From positions 272,310 to 336,309 of the forward strand of contig UYJD01000001.1 of assembly GCA_900618795.1 (NCBI GenBank): a stretch of DNA of 64,000 nt, given 5' to 3'. Numbering within the stretch: the first letter of the stretch is position 1; each line of letters starts with the position of its first letter. The position numbers were made by a program, and so were the translations under genes. The DNA is from Cyanodermella asteris (taxonomy: Eukaryota > Ascomycota > Lecanoromycetes > Ostropales > Stictidaceae). Under the pieces are notes generated by a model. It was not told the DNA's origin. It worked only from the letters and a program-made list of their open reading frames with translations, and did not search any database. Shown here piece by piece: positions 42,220 through 53,367 of this stretch.

Positions 42220-43553
42220 TCAAACGGGAATGTGATTGAAAGGCCACGCCTGCGGCCCCGCCTGAACGGCACCCTTCTCCCTCTCCTCCACCGAAACCCA
42301 CCAAGCCAACTCCCAGCCCAAAGGCAGCTGCGTCGCAATCTCGGTCAACATTTCGATATTTCTCTCTCGCAAAAACGCACTCGACACTCCACTTGCAGCA
42401 ATGAACTGATCTCGCGTAATCCAGCTGCCTGTCGCACCCGGTCGGTGTCGATTATTCTCCACCGCCGCCGTGACAATACACCTCATTCCCGGAAGGCGCC
42501 CGCCGACTTGCGCTTTGAGGTCATCGAGATAAGCAGTCCCGGGAGCTTGATCCACGGGCTTGTCCTTGGTGTGCCATGAGTGCCTCATGCTGGTCCACAG
42601 CGCAGTGTCGAGTTCCGTTACGGCGGCTGCGGGCTTGCAGCGCGGGTGCCAGACCGTAGAGTCTCCGCCCGCAGCGTGCACGATCAAATGTAGGAGCGAG
42701 AGGTTAGGCATGGTGTCCGCAATCACATGTTTCGCAGCGTACCATTCCTCAGGCCCGTCGAGGTCACATGAGCCGCCGAAGAAACCACAGCGACTTGGGG
42801 TCCGCCAGCTGTCGGACCAGGTATGAAGGATCAGTTTTCTGATTTGGGAGAAGAGGGCTGGATCGACGGCGTCGGAGAAGCGGGTCAGTAGGCGTTGAGT
42901 TGGGAAGATGAAGGTGGGTTGGGTCCAGAGGTAGTCGCGGGCGTTGGCGTAGCTGAAGGATAGGGTCAGTAAGTTTGGAAGCGGATCGGGGAGTGGACTT
43001 ACATTTCGCGGCACGTTAGCAGCATGCCTCCTATTTTCTCGTAGTTCGGGTCGGTGGGCATGCTTTCGCGGCGCTCTTTGACGAGGTGTGTTTTTGGCGC
43101 TTCGTGGTAGGGAGGTTCGAGCATTGATCCTCGACATCGACATTGGACAAGCTGGCTACGGATGTACTCGGGTGTTGCGGCGGCGTATCCGTCTTCAGAT
43201 CCGTAGAACGATGATCGATCCTCGTTGCAGATGAAGTGAGAGATAAGGCCGTCATATTTACACGAAACATGGATTGCGACATCCTCGTAAGCCATGGCCC
43301 AGATCTTCAGCTTCAGCTCTGCGGGAAGTCGGAGCAACGGACTTTGACGTTCATTCTCGATCGTCTTCGCGTCTTGATTCCAGGTCGGAATTGCCTTTGT
43401 CAGGTCCAATCGCGGACAAGACGTACGAGTCTTCTCGCGCAAGACGACGGTACTCGGCAGTTCACGATCTCCCAGCTGTTGTATAGCGAGCTGGGGCGCG
43501 TATTGACCAATGCCACCAATGGCCAACGGAACGTAGTCGAATTCGAATACCAT
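42220..43553 (-). CDS. 2EXR/F-box-like protein of unknown role
   Basis: Two exons, complement(43003..43553) and (42220..42952), give 427 aa. The 50-nt intron has donor GTAAGT, branch TACTGAC and acceptor TTCAG, and joins GGMLLTCRE to IYANARDYLW in frame. Residues 71-90 (SPLLRLPAELKLKIWAMAYE) are the start of a 2EXR or F-box-like domain, the form LLxLPAELRxxIY seen in many filamentous ascomycete proteins. LLTCREIYANARDYLW, about 180-195, is the typical second part (often LLxxCRQIyxEa). The rest is unassigned, with several Trp and Cys. The family is expanded and mostly unstudied in these fungi; an F-box/SKP1 link is not shown here. SKP1 itself is 9 kb to the right, probably by chance. Confidence 0.85.
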
Positions 43554-44211
43554 GTCGTCTGGATTTTGGGCAAACCTTTGACGACAACGCCGGTAAACGT
43601 TCCGGTAGAAGAGATTGGGACAATGGGTATGAGCTTTGTTACATCACTACAAAGACACTCCCAGTCTAGCTGGCAGCTCAATTGGGACGAAGGTTGGTGG
43701 GAGACAGGCGCCACCTGAACTCATCGCTGAGATGGAAGGAGACCAAGTTTAGGAAATAAGGCTACGGGCAACTGAGGTGGTCGTCAGTGGGAGGATCCGA
43801 TCACCGGGCGCGATCCGGGGTCCCACATTATTGAGAGTGGAGTGTCAGGATGGTGAGTGGGTCGATGATAGATTTGGGGAACTGATAAGTGGATGACTAA
43901 GCCGATCCCTGCATGAGCTTGTCAGTCGAGTCAGTGCCGAGGAATGTCCAACATTTACTTGATGACCACGATTTCATCCACCAAACCTACGCCGCCATGA
44001 GGAACACCAACTCTCTGTCCACTTTCGATGAAGAAGGAAACATTCTCCTCTGAAACTTGCCACTGAAATAAGACTACGATCAAGGAGGATTGAACCGAAA
44101 TTGAACCGAAATTGCCACAGATTTGAATTTCTATCATTATGGACTCCTATCAGTACAAAGGCTCGAGTACAGGCTCCGATGCAACAATGCTCACAATCGA
44201 ATTCTCGCAAC
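43554..44211. other. Intergenic region
   Basis: Between the 5' end of the 2EXR-like gene and the 3' end of the secreted protein gene, both on the minus strand. ATTGAACCGAA is repeated in tandem at about 44090-44112. No gene seen. Confidence 0.5.
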
Positions 44212-45241
44212 TCAACCGTTGTTGAAATGCGCGAAAACTATGCCCTGGGCGCTACTATACTGGTACGCAGCGGTGCTGTCGCGATAGCGCACGCACTGTT
44301 TAGAAGCAATTGTATACCCGAAACTGGTACACGTGAAGTCGTCATCTGCAATCTTCACGCAAGCATCCCAGTCGGCGACGGTGTTGGTGGCGATAACAGA
44401 TCCGGGTGAGCTTGGCACGGCCTCGCAAATGACCGTGATTTGGAAACCGTCGTCGGGACCAGCAATGTTCTGACCACACGCGATGTTGTCCACGTAGGTA
44501 GAGCCGACAGTGGCAGTGGAGACCGATACCACCGTGTTCGTGACGGCGACAGCGTCCGTAACGGTCGCGGGCGGGCCCGTCACGGTGACTGTCGAGGTGG
44601 GAGTAGGTGCCGTGTACGTCGAGGCGGAGATGCCGAAGCACGAGCAGGCGCTGCTGTAGCGCGCGGTTCCGGAGCAGGCGCTGGCGTACGAGGGCACCAT
44701 GCTGGCGTAGACGGTGGTGCCGCCGGGCGCCGCAGTGGTCGCGAATTGGGCGGCGCGCTTGTCGACATTTGTGTTTATGTAGCTTTCAACATCGGTAGTG
44801 CCCGCGACGGAGACGGTGGTATAGCTGACGTCGACCTCTGTGAGCGTCGTAACGACAGTCAAAATATTAGTCGCAGGCGTCACAGTAACGGTGCTCGTCG
44901 AGGCCGCCGGCGTGACGGTGACGGCCAAGAAGGAGGAGCAGTCGGAGGCGTGTGCGATTCTGGTAGCCGAAACCGGAAGGGTGCCGGTGACGGCACGGGC
45001 ACAGTTGTCCTACAATCGGAAGCCATGTCAGCGTGAGTTCTGAGACTAGAATACTGTCGTTGGGGCTTCAGGTTTTTTTCCCACTCACTGCGTTGCATTG
45101 GGCGCGCTTGAAAGGCTGGTCGCCAGCTCCGCGAATCTTGAACTTGCGGGCGCTGAGCTTTTCGTCGCTAGCGTGACGGTTCGCATCCGCCACAGCCAAG
45201 TCGAGACAGGCCGCAGCCAGGAGGAAGAGGGCAGTTCTCAT
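44212..45241 (-). CDS. Secreted Thr/Val-rich protein with Cys motif and Kex2-like site
   Basis: Two exons, complement(45089..45241) and (44212..45009), give 316 aa. The 79-nt intron has donor GTGAGT, a GCTGAC branch and acceptor TTGTAG in phase 0. A signal peptide (about 1-18) is followed by a short basic pro-like segment ending in KR at 45-46, a likely Kex2 cut. Directly after is AQCNADNCARAVTG, a motif class I recall near the mature start of many ascomycete secreted proteins. The middle is Thr/Val/Ser-rich (repeats like TVTVTPA) and likely O-glycosylated. The C-terminal part holds more Cys (IACGQNIAG, VICEAVP, WDACVKI, FTCTSFGY, KQCVRYRD), suggesting a disulphide-bonded domain. There is no GPI-like tail. 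Function unknown. Confidence 0.82.
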
Positions 45242-45312
45242 ATTGGCTGACTCGAGTCGGAGAATGAAACTGAGGTCGAAAAGCTCGGTGGAGAGTGGCG
45301 CGAGCGCAACGG

Positions 45313-45319
45313 CCTTATA
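45313..45319 (-). promoter_or_regulatory. TATA element of the secreted protein gene at 44212-45241
   Basis: TATAAGG on the minus strand (within GCATATAAGGCC), about 72-78 nt before the ATG at 45241. Sequence and spacing are those of a core TATA box with a short leader. Confidence 0.5.
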
Positions 45320-46016
45320 TGCACGACCATATTGGCCAGGCCTTCGACTTGACCAGTGTTGAAGAATCGAGAAGGCATATACGGCGTGAAGAATGTAGGT
45401 CCTCAGCTGGGCTTCGAAGCGTGGTGGCTGCTAGCTTTCCATCAGGCGAGAAGTCATTCGCCACGAGCCAAGCTCTGAAGCTTCATGTCGAGTCTTGATT
45501 GGCGCGCATAAACAGCCTCGCTTTCCCCCTTTCTTCAGCCGCGTGGGACCGTTGGCGCGCTGAGCAGCCTCCGCTCCTCCAGGCACACCTCGCCAGCTCT
45601 GGCCAAGCCTTTTATGCCGCGTCTCGTTCCGGCAACAATAGGCGTAGGGCTGCAGAGCCTGCGCTGCCGTGTGTCGGATCAGTATGGGGAGATTGGGTCG
45701 CGCCCGGTGACACGGCCACGGATGATTGGAAGCTTGTTCGTCGCCGGTCTCGAATGAACATGGCTGCTGAGCTTGCTAAGCTGCCGGGTCTTGAACCAGT
45801 TATCGTCAATGTGGCAAAGATGAGGAAGCGGGCTCAGGGCGCATTGCGGGTGGGCGAAAGTCGTGTCCGCGCATACGGGCAAGAATACCTTAGAAAGTCC
45901 TTGGTTGACGGCTTATATGCCGACTCATGCTGGTGCACGTAGACGTACGCGAACGTCAAGCCCTATGAGTACCTGCAACATTATTCCCAAAGGTTTATAG
46001 GTGTGTAAAAGCGTAG

Positions 46017-46271
46017 GTAGAAGCTGTAGTACTTGCGCAACGACTTTTGCCCACCCGCCTTGGGCGGGTAATTAGAAATCGTGGCGCACAAACGGCACAA
46101 AATAACTCCGACCGTCCTTGATCAGTGGCTTCGTAAACGACTTCGAACGATGCCTTACATAGTACGCTAGCCTCGAGCAATACTTGCCGACAAGAGCGTC
46201 AGGCAGCATATTTGCGTATAGCTACACAAGTAGAAGCTAACGTATTTACACAACGACTTTTGCCCACCCGC
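46017..46271. repeat. Pair of 42-bp direct repeats with hairpin
   Basis: GTAGAAGCT and the downstream bases at 46017-46058 recur at 46230-46271 with 36 of 42 identical, the last 21 (CAACGACTTTTGCCCACCCGC, less its first base here for brevity in reading: AACGACTTTTGCCCACCCGC) being exact. The two start points are 213 bp apart. The first copy ends in a perfect 7-bp stem, ACCCGCC-TTG-GGCGGGT (46053-46069). Three G-to-A and one C-to-T differences between copies fit repeat-induced point mutation. No coding frame. Confidence 0.75.
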
Positions 46272-46607
46272 ATTCGGCTGCTGGCATGAGTACACATACT
46301 TTTTTTTGTTATCATGTTTTGGCATATGGCTACTTAGCCTGCTGAGATTATCTTCAAGAACTCAGACAAACATGAGGAATTCAACAATTTACTATTCTTT
46401 TCAGAGACTTGCCAAGAGTGTTGATTTTGATTGACTAGCAACTCGGCTGGTTCTTACGATTTTGAACGTATCGCTTTCCAAGCACAGGTACTCTCTTATT
46501 GACCAACATCGACGTCCACTTCATCACGTTCATTACTAGCTTTTCAAGGTATATACAACGACCTACCAAATCGGCCAACATGGCTCATTCCCATCTTCAC
46601 TCGCTTC

Positions 46608-47310
46608 TCACCAGAGCGCTGCTGCGATGCCAAAAACACCCGCCACAGCCGCAGCGCCCATCCCTCCGTGTCCAACCACAGCCTCATTAGTGAACAACGG
46701 CGTCTTTCCTGTCGGCGTCGGCGTCGACTTCGAGCCCACGGTCGTGGTGCCCGAGCTGCCATTGCCACTACCAGCAGCCGAGTCGGCCTTACAGTCCTCC
46801 TGATACTCGCAGCAGAAGACGCCATTCGGAGTCTTGCACGGATAATAGTCCGTGGTCCCATCATTCGGAATGCAGTTGTCCGAGGGGAATTTGAGGGAGT
46901 TCTGGTAGCAGCTGCCCGTCGCCGTTCCGGTGACGGCCGGGAGGCCCGGGTCTGGGGACGGTGCGGGAACGGCGCTGGCTTGCGTGTAGGCGGGCGTGCC
47001 GTCAGCGTTCTTGCAATCGGCCGGGACCTTCTGCGAGTGTTGGTTAGCATAGCACAAAAGCGATCTGGGCTCTCGGACATGTTGTCTTCTCGGGCCGAGG
47101 GAGAGATGGACTCACGCAGCATAGCACACCGTAGGATGTAGCGCATATCTGGCCGACTAACGTGCCGTTTGGGTATCCGCATTGCAGCGCCGTCGCTGGG
47201 TGAGGCGAGCAGGAGGGTCCGCCGATCTGGTTGTTGCCGTTATCTTGGGCAAAGGCGATGCGCGCGGACAGAGCCAGCGAGGCGACGAGTGTGCTAACAG
47301 GAGAGACCAT
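46608..47310 (-). CDS. Small Cys-rich secreted protein, probably GPI-anchored
   Basis: Two exons, complement(47116..47310) and (46608..47030), give 205 aa. The 85-nt intron has donor GTGAGT, branch GCTAAC and acceptor CGCAG in phase 0, right after a CC pair. A signal peptide covers about 1-21 (ending IAFAQD). The mature protein has about eleven Cys, arranged as two similar halves, each ending in a Cys-pair phrase (YGVLCC and NGVFCCEYQEDC), which hints at an internal duplication. A Ser/Gly/Thr-rich linker precedes a hydrophobic C-terminus (GGMGAAAVAGVFGIAAALW), as for GPI attachment. Role unknown; surface or effector-like roles are possible for such proteins. Confidence 0.82.
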
Positions 47311-48291
47311 GTTGGCGGTTTGGTTCGACGTTCTGCTCGAGTGAGCGAAAACGACTGGAACGAAGGTTGGCAATTCAAGATGTCACCAGCCAAAAACGAG
47401 CACCCGCGAGGAACTTCGAAAAGGGGAGTACAGACACCTGCTGCATTGCGTGCCTAATATGTGACTCCATACAGACTTCAGGACTGCACCAATTTGAAGG
47501 TCACCGACTGGCAGACCGTTCAACCAACTTCAATCGCGCTTGACATGACGCTCTCACGATGCACAATCCGCTTTGATTCGCCCGCCCGGGAAACGTAAGA
47601 AGCTTAAACAGGCCTCGCACATTCGATTCAAGTAAAGTTGCTTAGTACGTGCAAGTCGAAGACGAAATATCGCTACATCGCGCGTTGTGGCGAGATGATG
47701 GCGTTTATAATTGGCTGACAATCAAGCCGAGTCCTGACAGGACTTGACGCAAGGTAACAGACTAAGCAGCGTTGATACAGCAATACGCTCGCGCCGCAGG
47801 GGGCGTGAACAGTCGTGTGAACAAGTGTTACTGCCACGCGCAACGTTGAAATAAGGTCGATCGCCAAGTTCGCCAAGTCCCGTGGCTGGTGACGATCGAT
47901 TCGAGCCCTGGTCGTGTTGACCATTCTGAGCGTTTCGTTGTGAAACCTGAGTGATCGCTAAAATGTCATTTCAGTCATTCGTATGACACCTCACACTAGT
48001 CAACATGCCATGCGGTCACTTGGAACGTGGGGCGAGCTGCATCTAAAATGTAGACACTGAGGCTGGCGAGACGGACTGTCATAAGACCGTTGTCGTAAGG
48101 ATTAGGTAACTCTCGCCGGCAGGGAAAACACAAGGTTAAAGTCTTGGCAAACGGCACACATTTCTACCTCGCAATATCTAATCCAGACGGACCAAATCCG
48201 TTCCCATCATTACTGCACCCATATTCGGCTGTCATGAACAGACCGAGAATCCAAGGTGAGCAACAAGCGAGATATCGAGTGTCAAAGGCAT
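47311..48291. other. Intergenic region
   Basis: About 1 kb between the GPI-type protein gene and the 3' end of the desaturase gene, both minus strand. A lone B-box-like TTCGAGCCC at about 47891-47902 has no tRNA around it. No gene seen. Confidence 0.5.
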
Positions 48292-49705
48292 TCAAGACAA
48301 TGTCGGAAGCCAGCCCTTGCGTCCCATACTGTGTTCAGGAGGAGGGATTGGACCAGCACGATACCAAAGCGTCCCGCTGGTGCTGCCTTTGCTCATATCC
48401 GGGCTGACCCATTGACATTTTGTGAACGACTCCCATAAGCCAGCCAGGAAATTGCGCTGCTTGTCTTCGTGGTACAGATCCCCGAGGAGTGGTTGAATCG
48501 CCCGGGTTGCCTCTTCTGCGTGATAGTGAGGGATTTTGCTGCATTGTGCCGTCAGTCATAGCTGCCATCACGCCCTCAGGCGGGCGATGGGTCGACAGGA
48601 AACTTACGAAAAGAGGTGATGCACGACGTGGAACTCGATAATGTTGTGCAGACAGTGCTTGCCGAAAAAGCCAAACTTCCGGTCAACTGTTGCTGTGGCA
48701 CCTTTGATGAAAGTCCATTCGGTAGGGTCGAACTTGGGTACATCCGGATGAGTGTGATGCAGGTATGTGACCGCCACGATCCAGTGGTTCACCCAAAGGT
48801 ATGGTTGGAGGTACATCAGAAGCATGGTGCTGCTGCCGTACATCTGCCCCAGGCGATACAGTACAGCTGCCATGGCAAACAGCCCGAGAGTGCTGGCAAG
48901 GATGAGGTGCGCCTCTTCTGGTCGGAACAGGGCACTGAGCGGCGCAAAGTGGCTGTTACCGAACCAGAACCTCGACGGCTTCATTCGCGCAAGGCACTTC
49001 GGTGATGCGGTGATATTGGTCAGCAGATACAACGGCCAGCCACTGAGTTGTTGCAGCAAGATCCTGAGAATGACATAGATTGGTGCATCCTCGGCAACTA
49101 CTGCAGCTGTTCCAATCGAGCTTATGTAAGAGTCGTAACGTGGTGGCACATAGTTGTGGTCGAGTTCCATGTTGTTGGCACAGATGTGGTGCCTTCGATG
49201 CGACGATTGCCAGGAGAAGTATGGGGTGAAGAGAAATGTGTGAGTTACAAAGCCGAAAAGGTCGCTCATGATGGACGACTCCGAAAAGGCGCCGTGTCCA
49301 CAGTCGTGACCTATGACCTTGAGACGGTGTCAACACCATTCGACGAAGCGGAAATACCCAGATTGACTTACCCAGAGCCCTGTGAAGGTCACTCCCTGGA
49401 GGAACCCATAAAAGATCCAAGCGATGGCACGAATGACACCATTTGGCATCAGTGGTATGTAATTGAAGGCACTCCAGCCTAGGACAGCGGCCATCACAAC
49501 ATCTCTGATGAGATACGATGCCGACCTAAGAAAGGAAGGGCGAAAGCAGTGCGCGGGAATTGCATTCCTGAGGTCTCTGATACCAGTCTTCTCACCAATT
49601 CCCTGGGCAGAATGTCAGCGATAATCATGCTGAGTTTCATCTGGCACTTACGCCTGCTTTGACATTGGTCAGATCGGCCGGATGGGAATCATAGTCAATG
49701 GCCAT
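48292..49705 (-). CDS. Delta12-type membrane fatty acid desaturase
   Basis: Four exons, complement(49652..49705), (49372..49602), (48608..49317) and (48292..48538), give 413 aa; the introns are 49, 54 and 69 nt, and all keep frame. The FAD2-like opening DLRNAIPAHCFRPS follows a short N-terminus. All three His boxes are present: HDCGH (99-103), HRRHH (135-139) and HVVHH (325-329), which bind the di-iron centre. Membrane-spanning stretches lie between box 1 and box 3. The C-terminus (KIPHYHAEEATRAIQP) is typical of the family. It inserts the Delta12 (or omega-3) double bond into oleate or linoleate at the ER, using cytochrome b5. Regiospecificity cannot be read from motifs alone. The ATG at 49705 gives a short N-terminus, so an upstream exon is not ruled out. 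Confidence 0.93.
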
Positions 49706-50723
49706 CTTTGAAAGGGTCGTGATCTTCTCGAGTGAGCGACAGATGGACTTGGTTGAAGGTTGGACAGAGGACCAAGGGCCCTGAAGGAAAGACAACGCAG
49801 TCTTCCGTCAATAATTGACAGCCTGGTCAGTAGCTCGTTCACCGCCAAGCACTCAACACAGCCCCCGAATGCGGACGAAATACTGACAGATTGTCAATTC
49901 CTCAAGGGAAAAGTCCGGAGCCAAACCAATGAAAGTGGGGTTATTAGCGAGGACGAAGGCACCATGTCAGACGAAGCCTCTTTTGCAACCTGTAGACGAA
50001 GCAAGAATTGCAGCCATGTCAATACAGTACTGAAGACGATGAAAATAGGTAGCGTTTGGCTGTAACGGTAATTCAATGTGCTCCTTCCAGTTGTCGTAAG
50101 GGTAGCCTTAACACCGAAGCTTCTTGACCGCTCACACTTTGGGAAATCGCTCGCTTCAGTCCAGGAGCAAGATTTTTTTGACTCGTGAAAGAAAGCAAAG
50201 CCAGATCGCCATTTCTAACACGTTCAATTCGCAGCCCAAAAGAGGGATATGTCTGTCAGCAGTGGGCCGACTCGGGCTTTCACGTAAATGGTGTTTTCGC
50301 CGAGCCATCCGATGAGTGATGGGGTGGTTTTGTTTTCTTGCAACCGACAAGTGATCCACAAACAAATAAACACTCAAGTAGAATTGTACAGCGTCTTGTG
50401 GATATTTGCCCCATTGCCGGCTTTCGCTACCACTCGGACGAAAATCCAAGGAAGCTATATTCACCGAAAATTTAGCGACAAGCTCCTTCGCACCTTGCAT
50501 CAGCCTATCCGACAATGACTTTCCGTGAGCACGCCAAGTCAGCTGAGTTGCAAAAAGAGCTCCGGCACAAATGCGTCTCCACACTCTTCAAATCCGCGCC
50601 TAAGCCTTTACCCGGATCCAGAGATCGGGCCTTCAACACTACGCTTCAACGCGATTGACCAAGGATCCGTTTCGTGACAGCACCAAGGTAGTGGATCAAA
50701 AATAATAGCTCAATAGATAAAAA
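49706..50723. other. Divergent intergenic region
   Basis: Shared promoter region of the desaturase gene (-) and the PLP enzyme gene (+). Open frames here start without ATG and lack codon bias. No gene seen. Confidence 0.5.
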
Positions 50724-51875
50724 ATGGTCGCCCATGCCGAAATAATCGAGCCTGTCTATCTTAACCCCAATCTGAGCTCGACTCCACTCTCGCCATGGCA
50801 CCCTCCCCCCTCGGTTCGAACCTTCCATGAAAGCCTCCCCTCATACTCCAGGACGCCGCTCGTCTCCCTGCCTGGGATTGCTCGAGAGCTCGGCGTTCGC
50901 TCCGTATGCGTCAAAGACGAATCCACCCGCCTTGGACTCCCGTCGTTCAAGATCCTCGGCGCGTCATGGGCCGTACAGCGGCTCTTGTGCCGCGCATTGG
51001 AGCTGCCACTCACGGTCCCTCTATCCGAGCTTGGAACCGCTGCTCGCGGACGCAAGATTCGACTGGTGTTGTGTACGGACGGCAACTGGGGCCGGGGCGT
51101 TGCGCGCATGGCTGGGTATCTGGGGATTCTGGCTACTGTTTACGTGCCGTGCACGATGGACGAGGGAACGAGGGAGAATATTCGGGGCGAGGGCGTTGAT
51201 GGGAGTGTTTTGGTGAGGGAGGCGAAGGGGGACTACGATGTGAGTATCAGAGAGGCGAGGGAGGAAGCGGAACGGAAGGATAAGTCTGGGGAGGAGAGGT
51301 TGCTGGTTATGGATGTTGGGTTTGAAGGCTACGAGGAGGTGCCGGAGTGGGTTGTGGAAGGATATTCGACCATGCTACGGGAGGTGGATGAGCAACTGGC
51401 TGACGCGCTTGGAGGAGGCCAGAAAGTCGATCTTGCGATCGCGAGCGTCGGGGTTGGGTCTTTTGCGCAGGCCGTGACGATGCATTACAAAGGAGGCCGG
51501 ACAGGCTCAAAGGTTGTTGCTGTGGAGTCTACCAAGGCCGCTTGCTTGAGGAAAAGTCTTGAGGAAGGGCGGATTGTCAGTATAGAGACTGAGGACACCA
51601 TTATGTGTGGTATGAACTGTGGCACCGTGTCCACGACATCCTGGCCGATATTGCGGGATGCTCTAGAAGCATCTGTAGTGGTGACGGATCGTGATGCTCA
51701 TGAAGCTTTAGAGGCGCTGAAAGACGGAGGTGTGGTAGCTGGTCCCTGTGGTGCTGCTCCGTTGGCCGCGCTTCGCAAATTGAAGGATGCGGACGTCTTT
51801 CTGAGACCTGACATGAATGTCCTCTTATTCTGCACTGAAGGTTCTAGGCCATACAATATTGAGAATATCTTGTGA
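50724..51875 (+). CDS. Diaminopropionate ammonia-lyase-like PLP enzyme
   Basis: A single-exon gene for 383 aa of the fold-type II (tryptophan synthase beta) PLP group. Lys76 in LPSFKILGASWA is the expected Schiff-base Lys. TDGNWGRGVARMAGYL (118-133) matches the TDGNHGRGVA motif of diaminopropionate ammonia-lyase, with Trp in place of His. GVGSFAQAV (phosphate-binding loop), ESTKAACL, and the late AGPCGAAPLAAL, which contacts the cofactor, complete the set. Bacterial diaminopropionate ammonia-lyase converts 2,3-diaminopropionate to pyruvate and ammonia; in fungi the true substrate of these homologues is unknown. No targeting signal is seen, so it is likely cytosolic. Codon use is less biased in the middle than at the start. 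Confidence 0.88.
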   Translation: MVAHAEIIEPVYLNPNLSSTPLSPWHPPPSVRTFHESLPSYSRTPLVSLPGIARELGVRSVCVKDESTRLGLPSFKILGASWAVQRLLCRALELPLTVPLSELGTAARGRKIRLVLCTDGNWGRGVARMAGYLGILATVYVPCTMDEGTRENIRGEGVDGSVLVREAKGDYDVSIREAREEAERKDKSGEERLLVMDVGFEGYEEVPEWVVEGYSTMLREVDEQLADALGGGQKVDLAIASVGVGSFAQAVTMHYKGGRTGSKVVAVESTKAACLRKSLEEGRIVSIETEDTIMCGMNCGTVSTTSWPILRDALEASVVVTDRDAHEALEALKDGGVVAGPCGAAPLAALRKLKDADVFLRPDMNVLLFCTEGSRPYNIENIL

Positions 51876-52863
51876 AGAAAGCTCCAGATATATGGATTGA
51901 TGGTTAATGGCAGTCAGGGATCCTCGGATCGCTAATCAATTGCATTGAGGATAGCAAACTGGAGACAGGCTCCTCGAGAAGCCGAGAATCGGTCCTTGTG
52001 TTGGTTGGTGTGAAGCAGTGGATTAAGCCTGTGCACCATGCAGTTGATTGTCTTTAGATGAGATTGATTGCAGACAAGGCTAGCTCCCGTCATTTGTTAC
52101 CAAGCTCTTTGTTCCACATTCTGAATGAACTTTCTGTCCGTTCCAGGCTGGAACATAAGCTTTGAATCAGTAGAGATGATTCACTTGCTCGATTCTGAAG
52201 CCAAAGCTGATGTTGTGAACCAATCAGTCAAGAGATATGTGCGAACATTCGACCCAGCGGCAAGAATATGAGCAACCCAGGTATGAACCTGAATTCGAGG
52301 TCACAAATAAAAGTCGGCGAAATTCGGTGAACGTGTCCGACTCTAGGGCTGTACAGTCAGGCTCCAGTCTGCAATTCACGGCTGAAGACATGTTCTATTG
52401 GGGTGGCGTGGCTGACTTCAAATAATTTGTCTGTGCTTGTTAAGTAGGCACGTACGTTCTCGCTAGGCTGAATCGGAGTCACGCAGAAAGGCGGCAGGCA
52501 GGCAGCGGGCTGTCTCAATTGGGTTAGCGGGCGGCAGCGGCTGCCTTTCAGGCTTGTGTCAGTCGCTTGACAGAGAGCGACGGACAGCTTGTGCTTCTTA
52601 ACCTGCAAGAGTCACCCATCGTCTTCCCTAGTTCCACTCGCAATCCAGCCGTCACCTTCTACTACAAGACCTCTGTCGGTTTGATAATCCGCATATAAGA
52701 CGCCTCGTACTTCGCTCTCTTCCGCTTCTTCTCTCACAACCCACCCACACACCAACACCCGCAACTGGACTGCAAACCCCGCTTACACAGCTCAGCTTCA
52801 GCCTGCGATCACACGATCGCAATACCCACACCACACCTCCCTTGTCCAACTCACATACACAAA
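51876..52863. other. Intergenic region, promoter of SKP1
   Basis: Holds a GC-rich stretch with GGCAGGCAGGCAG (about 52491-52503) and CAGCGGCTGCC words, and a TATA element at 52694-52698. The leader is C-rich (CCCACCCACACACC). No gene seen. Confidence 0.5.
52694..52698 (+). promoter_or_regulatory. TATA element of SKP1
   Basis: TATAA within GCATATAAGACG, about 168 nt before the ATG at 52864. Fits a core promoter with a leader of about 130 nt. Confidence 0.45.
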
Positions 52864-53367
52864 ATGGCCGTTCAAAAGATCACTGTCCGCACGTCGGATA
52901 GCGTCGAGATAGAAGTCGACCGCGACGTCATCTCCCGTTCACTCTTGATCAAGAACTTGCTGGAGGATCTCTTCCCCGGCGAAGGCGACATGCCCGCCGA
53001 GGCCGTTCCAATCCCCAACGTCAACGAGGCAGTCATGAAGAAAGTCATCGAATGGTGCGAGCATCACCGCAACGACCCTGTACAGGCCAACGATGATGAA
53101 GTCGACTCCCGCAAGAAGCCGACCGAGATTGATGAGTGGGACCAGAAGTTCATGCAGGTCGACCAGGAGATGCTCTTCGAAATCATCTTAGCTGCCAACT
53201 ACCTGGACATCAAGGCTCTTCTTGATGTCGGCTGCAAGACTGTGGCCAACATGATCAAGGGAAAGTCGCCAGACGAGATTCGCAAGACGTTCAACATCCA
53301 AAACGATTTCACGCCAGAAGAGGAGGATCAAATCCGTCGCGAGAACGAATGGGCTGAGGACCGCTAG
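52864..53367 (+). CDS. SKP1: SKP1, SCF ubiquitin ligase adaptor
   Basis: A single-exon gene for 167 aa of full family length. The POZ-like N-terminal domain spans about 4-70 ([21 protein letters not shown] is its first strand and helix region), with [20 protein letters not shown] in its second half. An acidic linker follows, then the F-box-binding C-terminal part, with [38 protein letters not shown] and the ending [19 protein letters not shown]1 links F-box proteins to cullin-1 and so acts in substrate choice for ubiquitination; it also serves in other complexes. The Aspergillus homologue is called sconC. Lack of introns is noted because fungal SKP1 genes often have them. Strong C-ending codon bias. 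Confidence 0.97.
   Translation: MAVQKITVRTSDSVEIEVDRDVISRSLLIKNLLEDLFPGEGDMPAEAVPIPNVNEAVMKKVIEWCEHHRNDPVQANDDEVDSRKKPTEIDEWDQKFMQVDQEMLFEIILAANYLDIKALLDVGCKTVANMIKGKSPDEIRKTFNIQNDFTPEEEDQIRRENEWAEDR

Larger units (their letters stand above)
45242..46607. other. Intergenic region with dispersed repeat pair
   Basis: An open frame at 45499-45942 lacks an ATG and is not supported. The direct repeat pair at 46017-46058 and 46230-46271 is listed separately. The rest is AT-richer with no gene. Confidence 0.45.

Noticed and set aside
45499-45942. Open frame of 147 codons on the plus strand
   Set aside because: Starts at TTG with no early ATG, lacks a domain, and the composition is uneven. The reverse strand is also open, which is common in GC-richer non-coding DNA.
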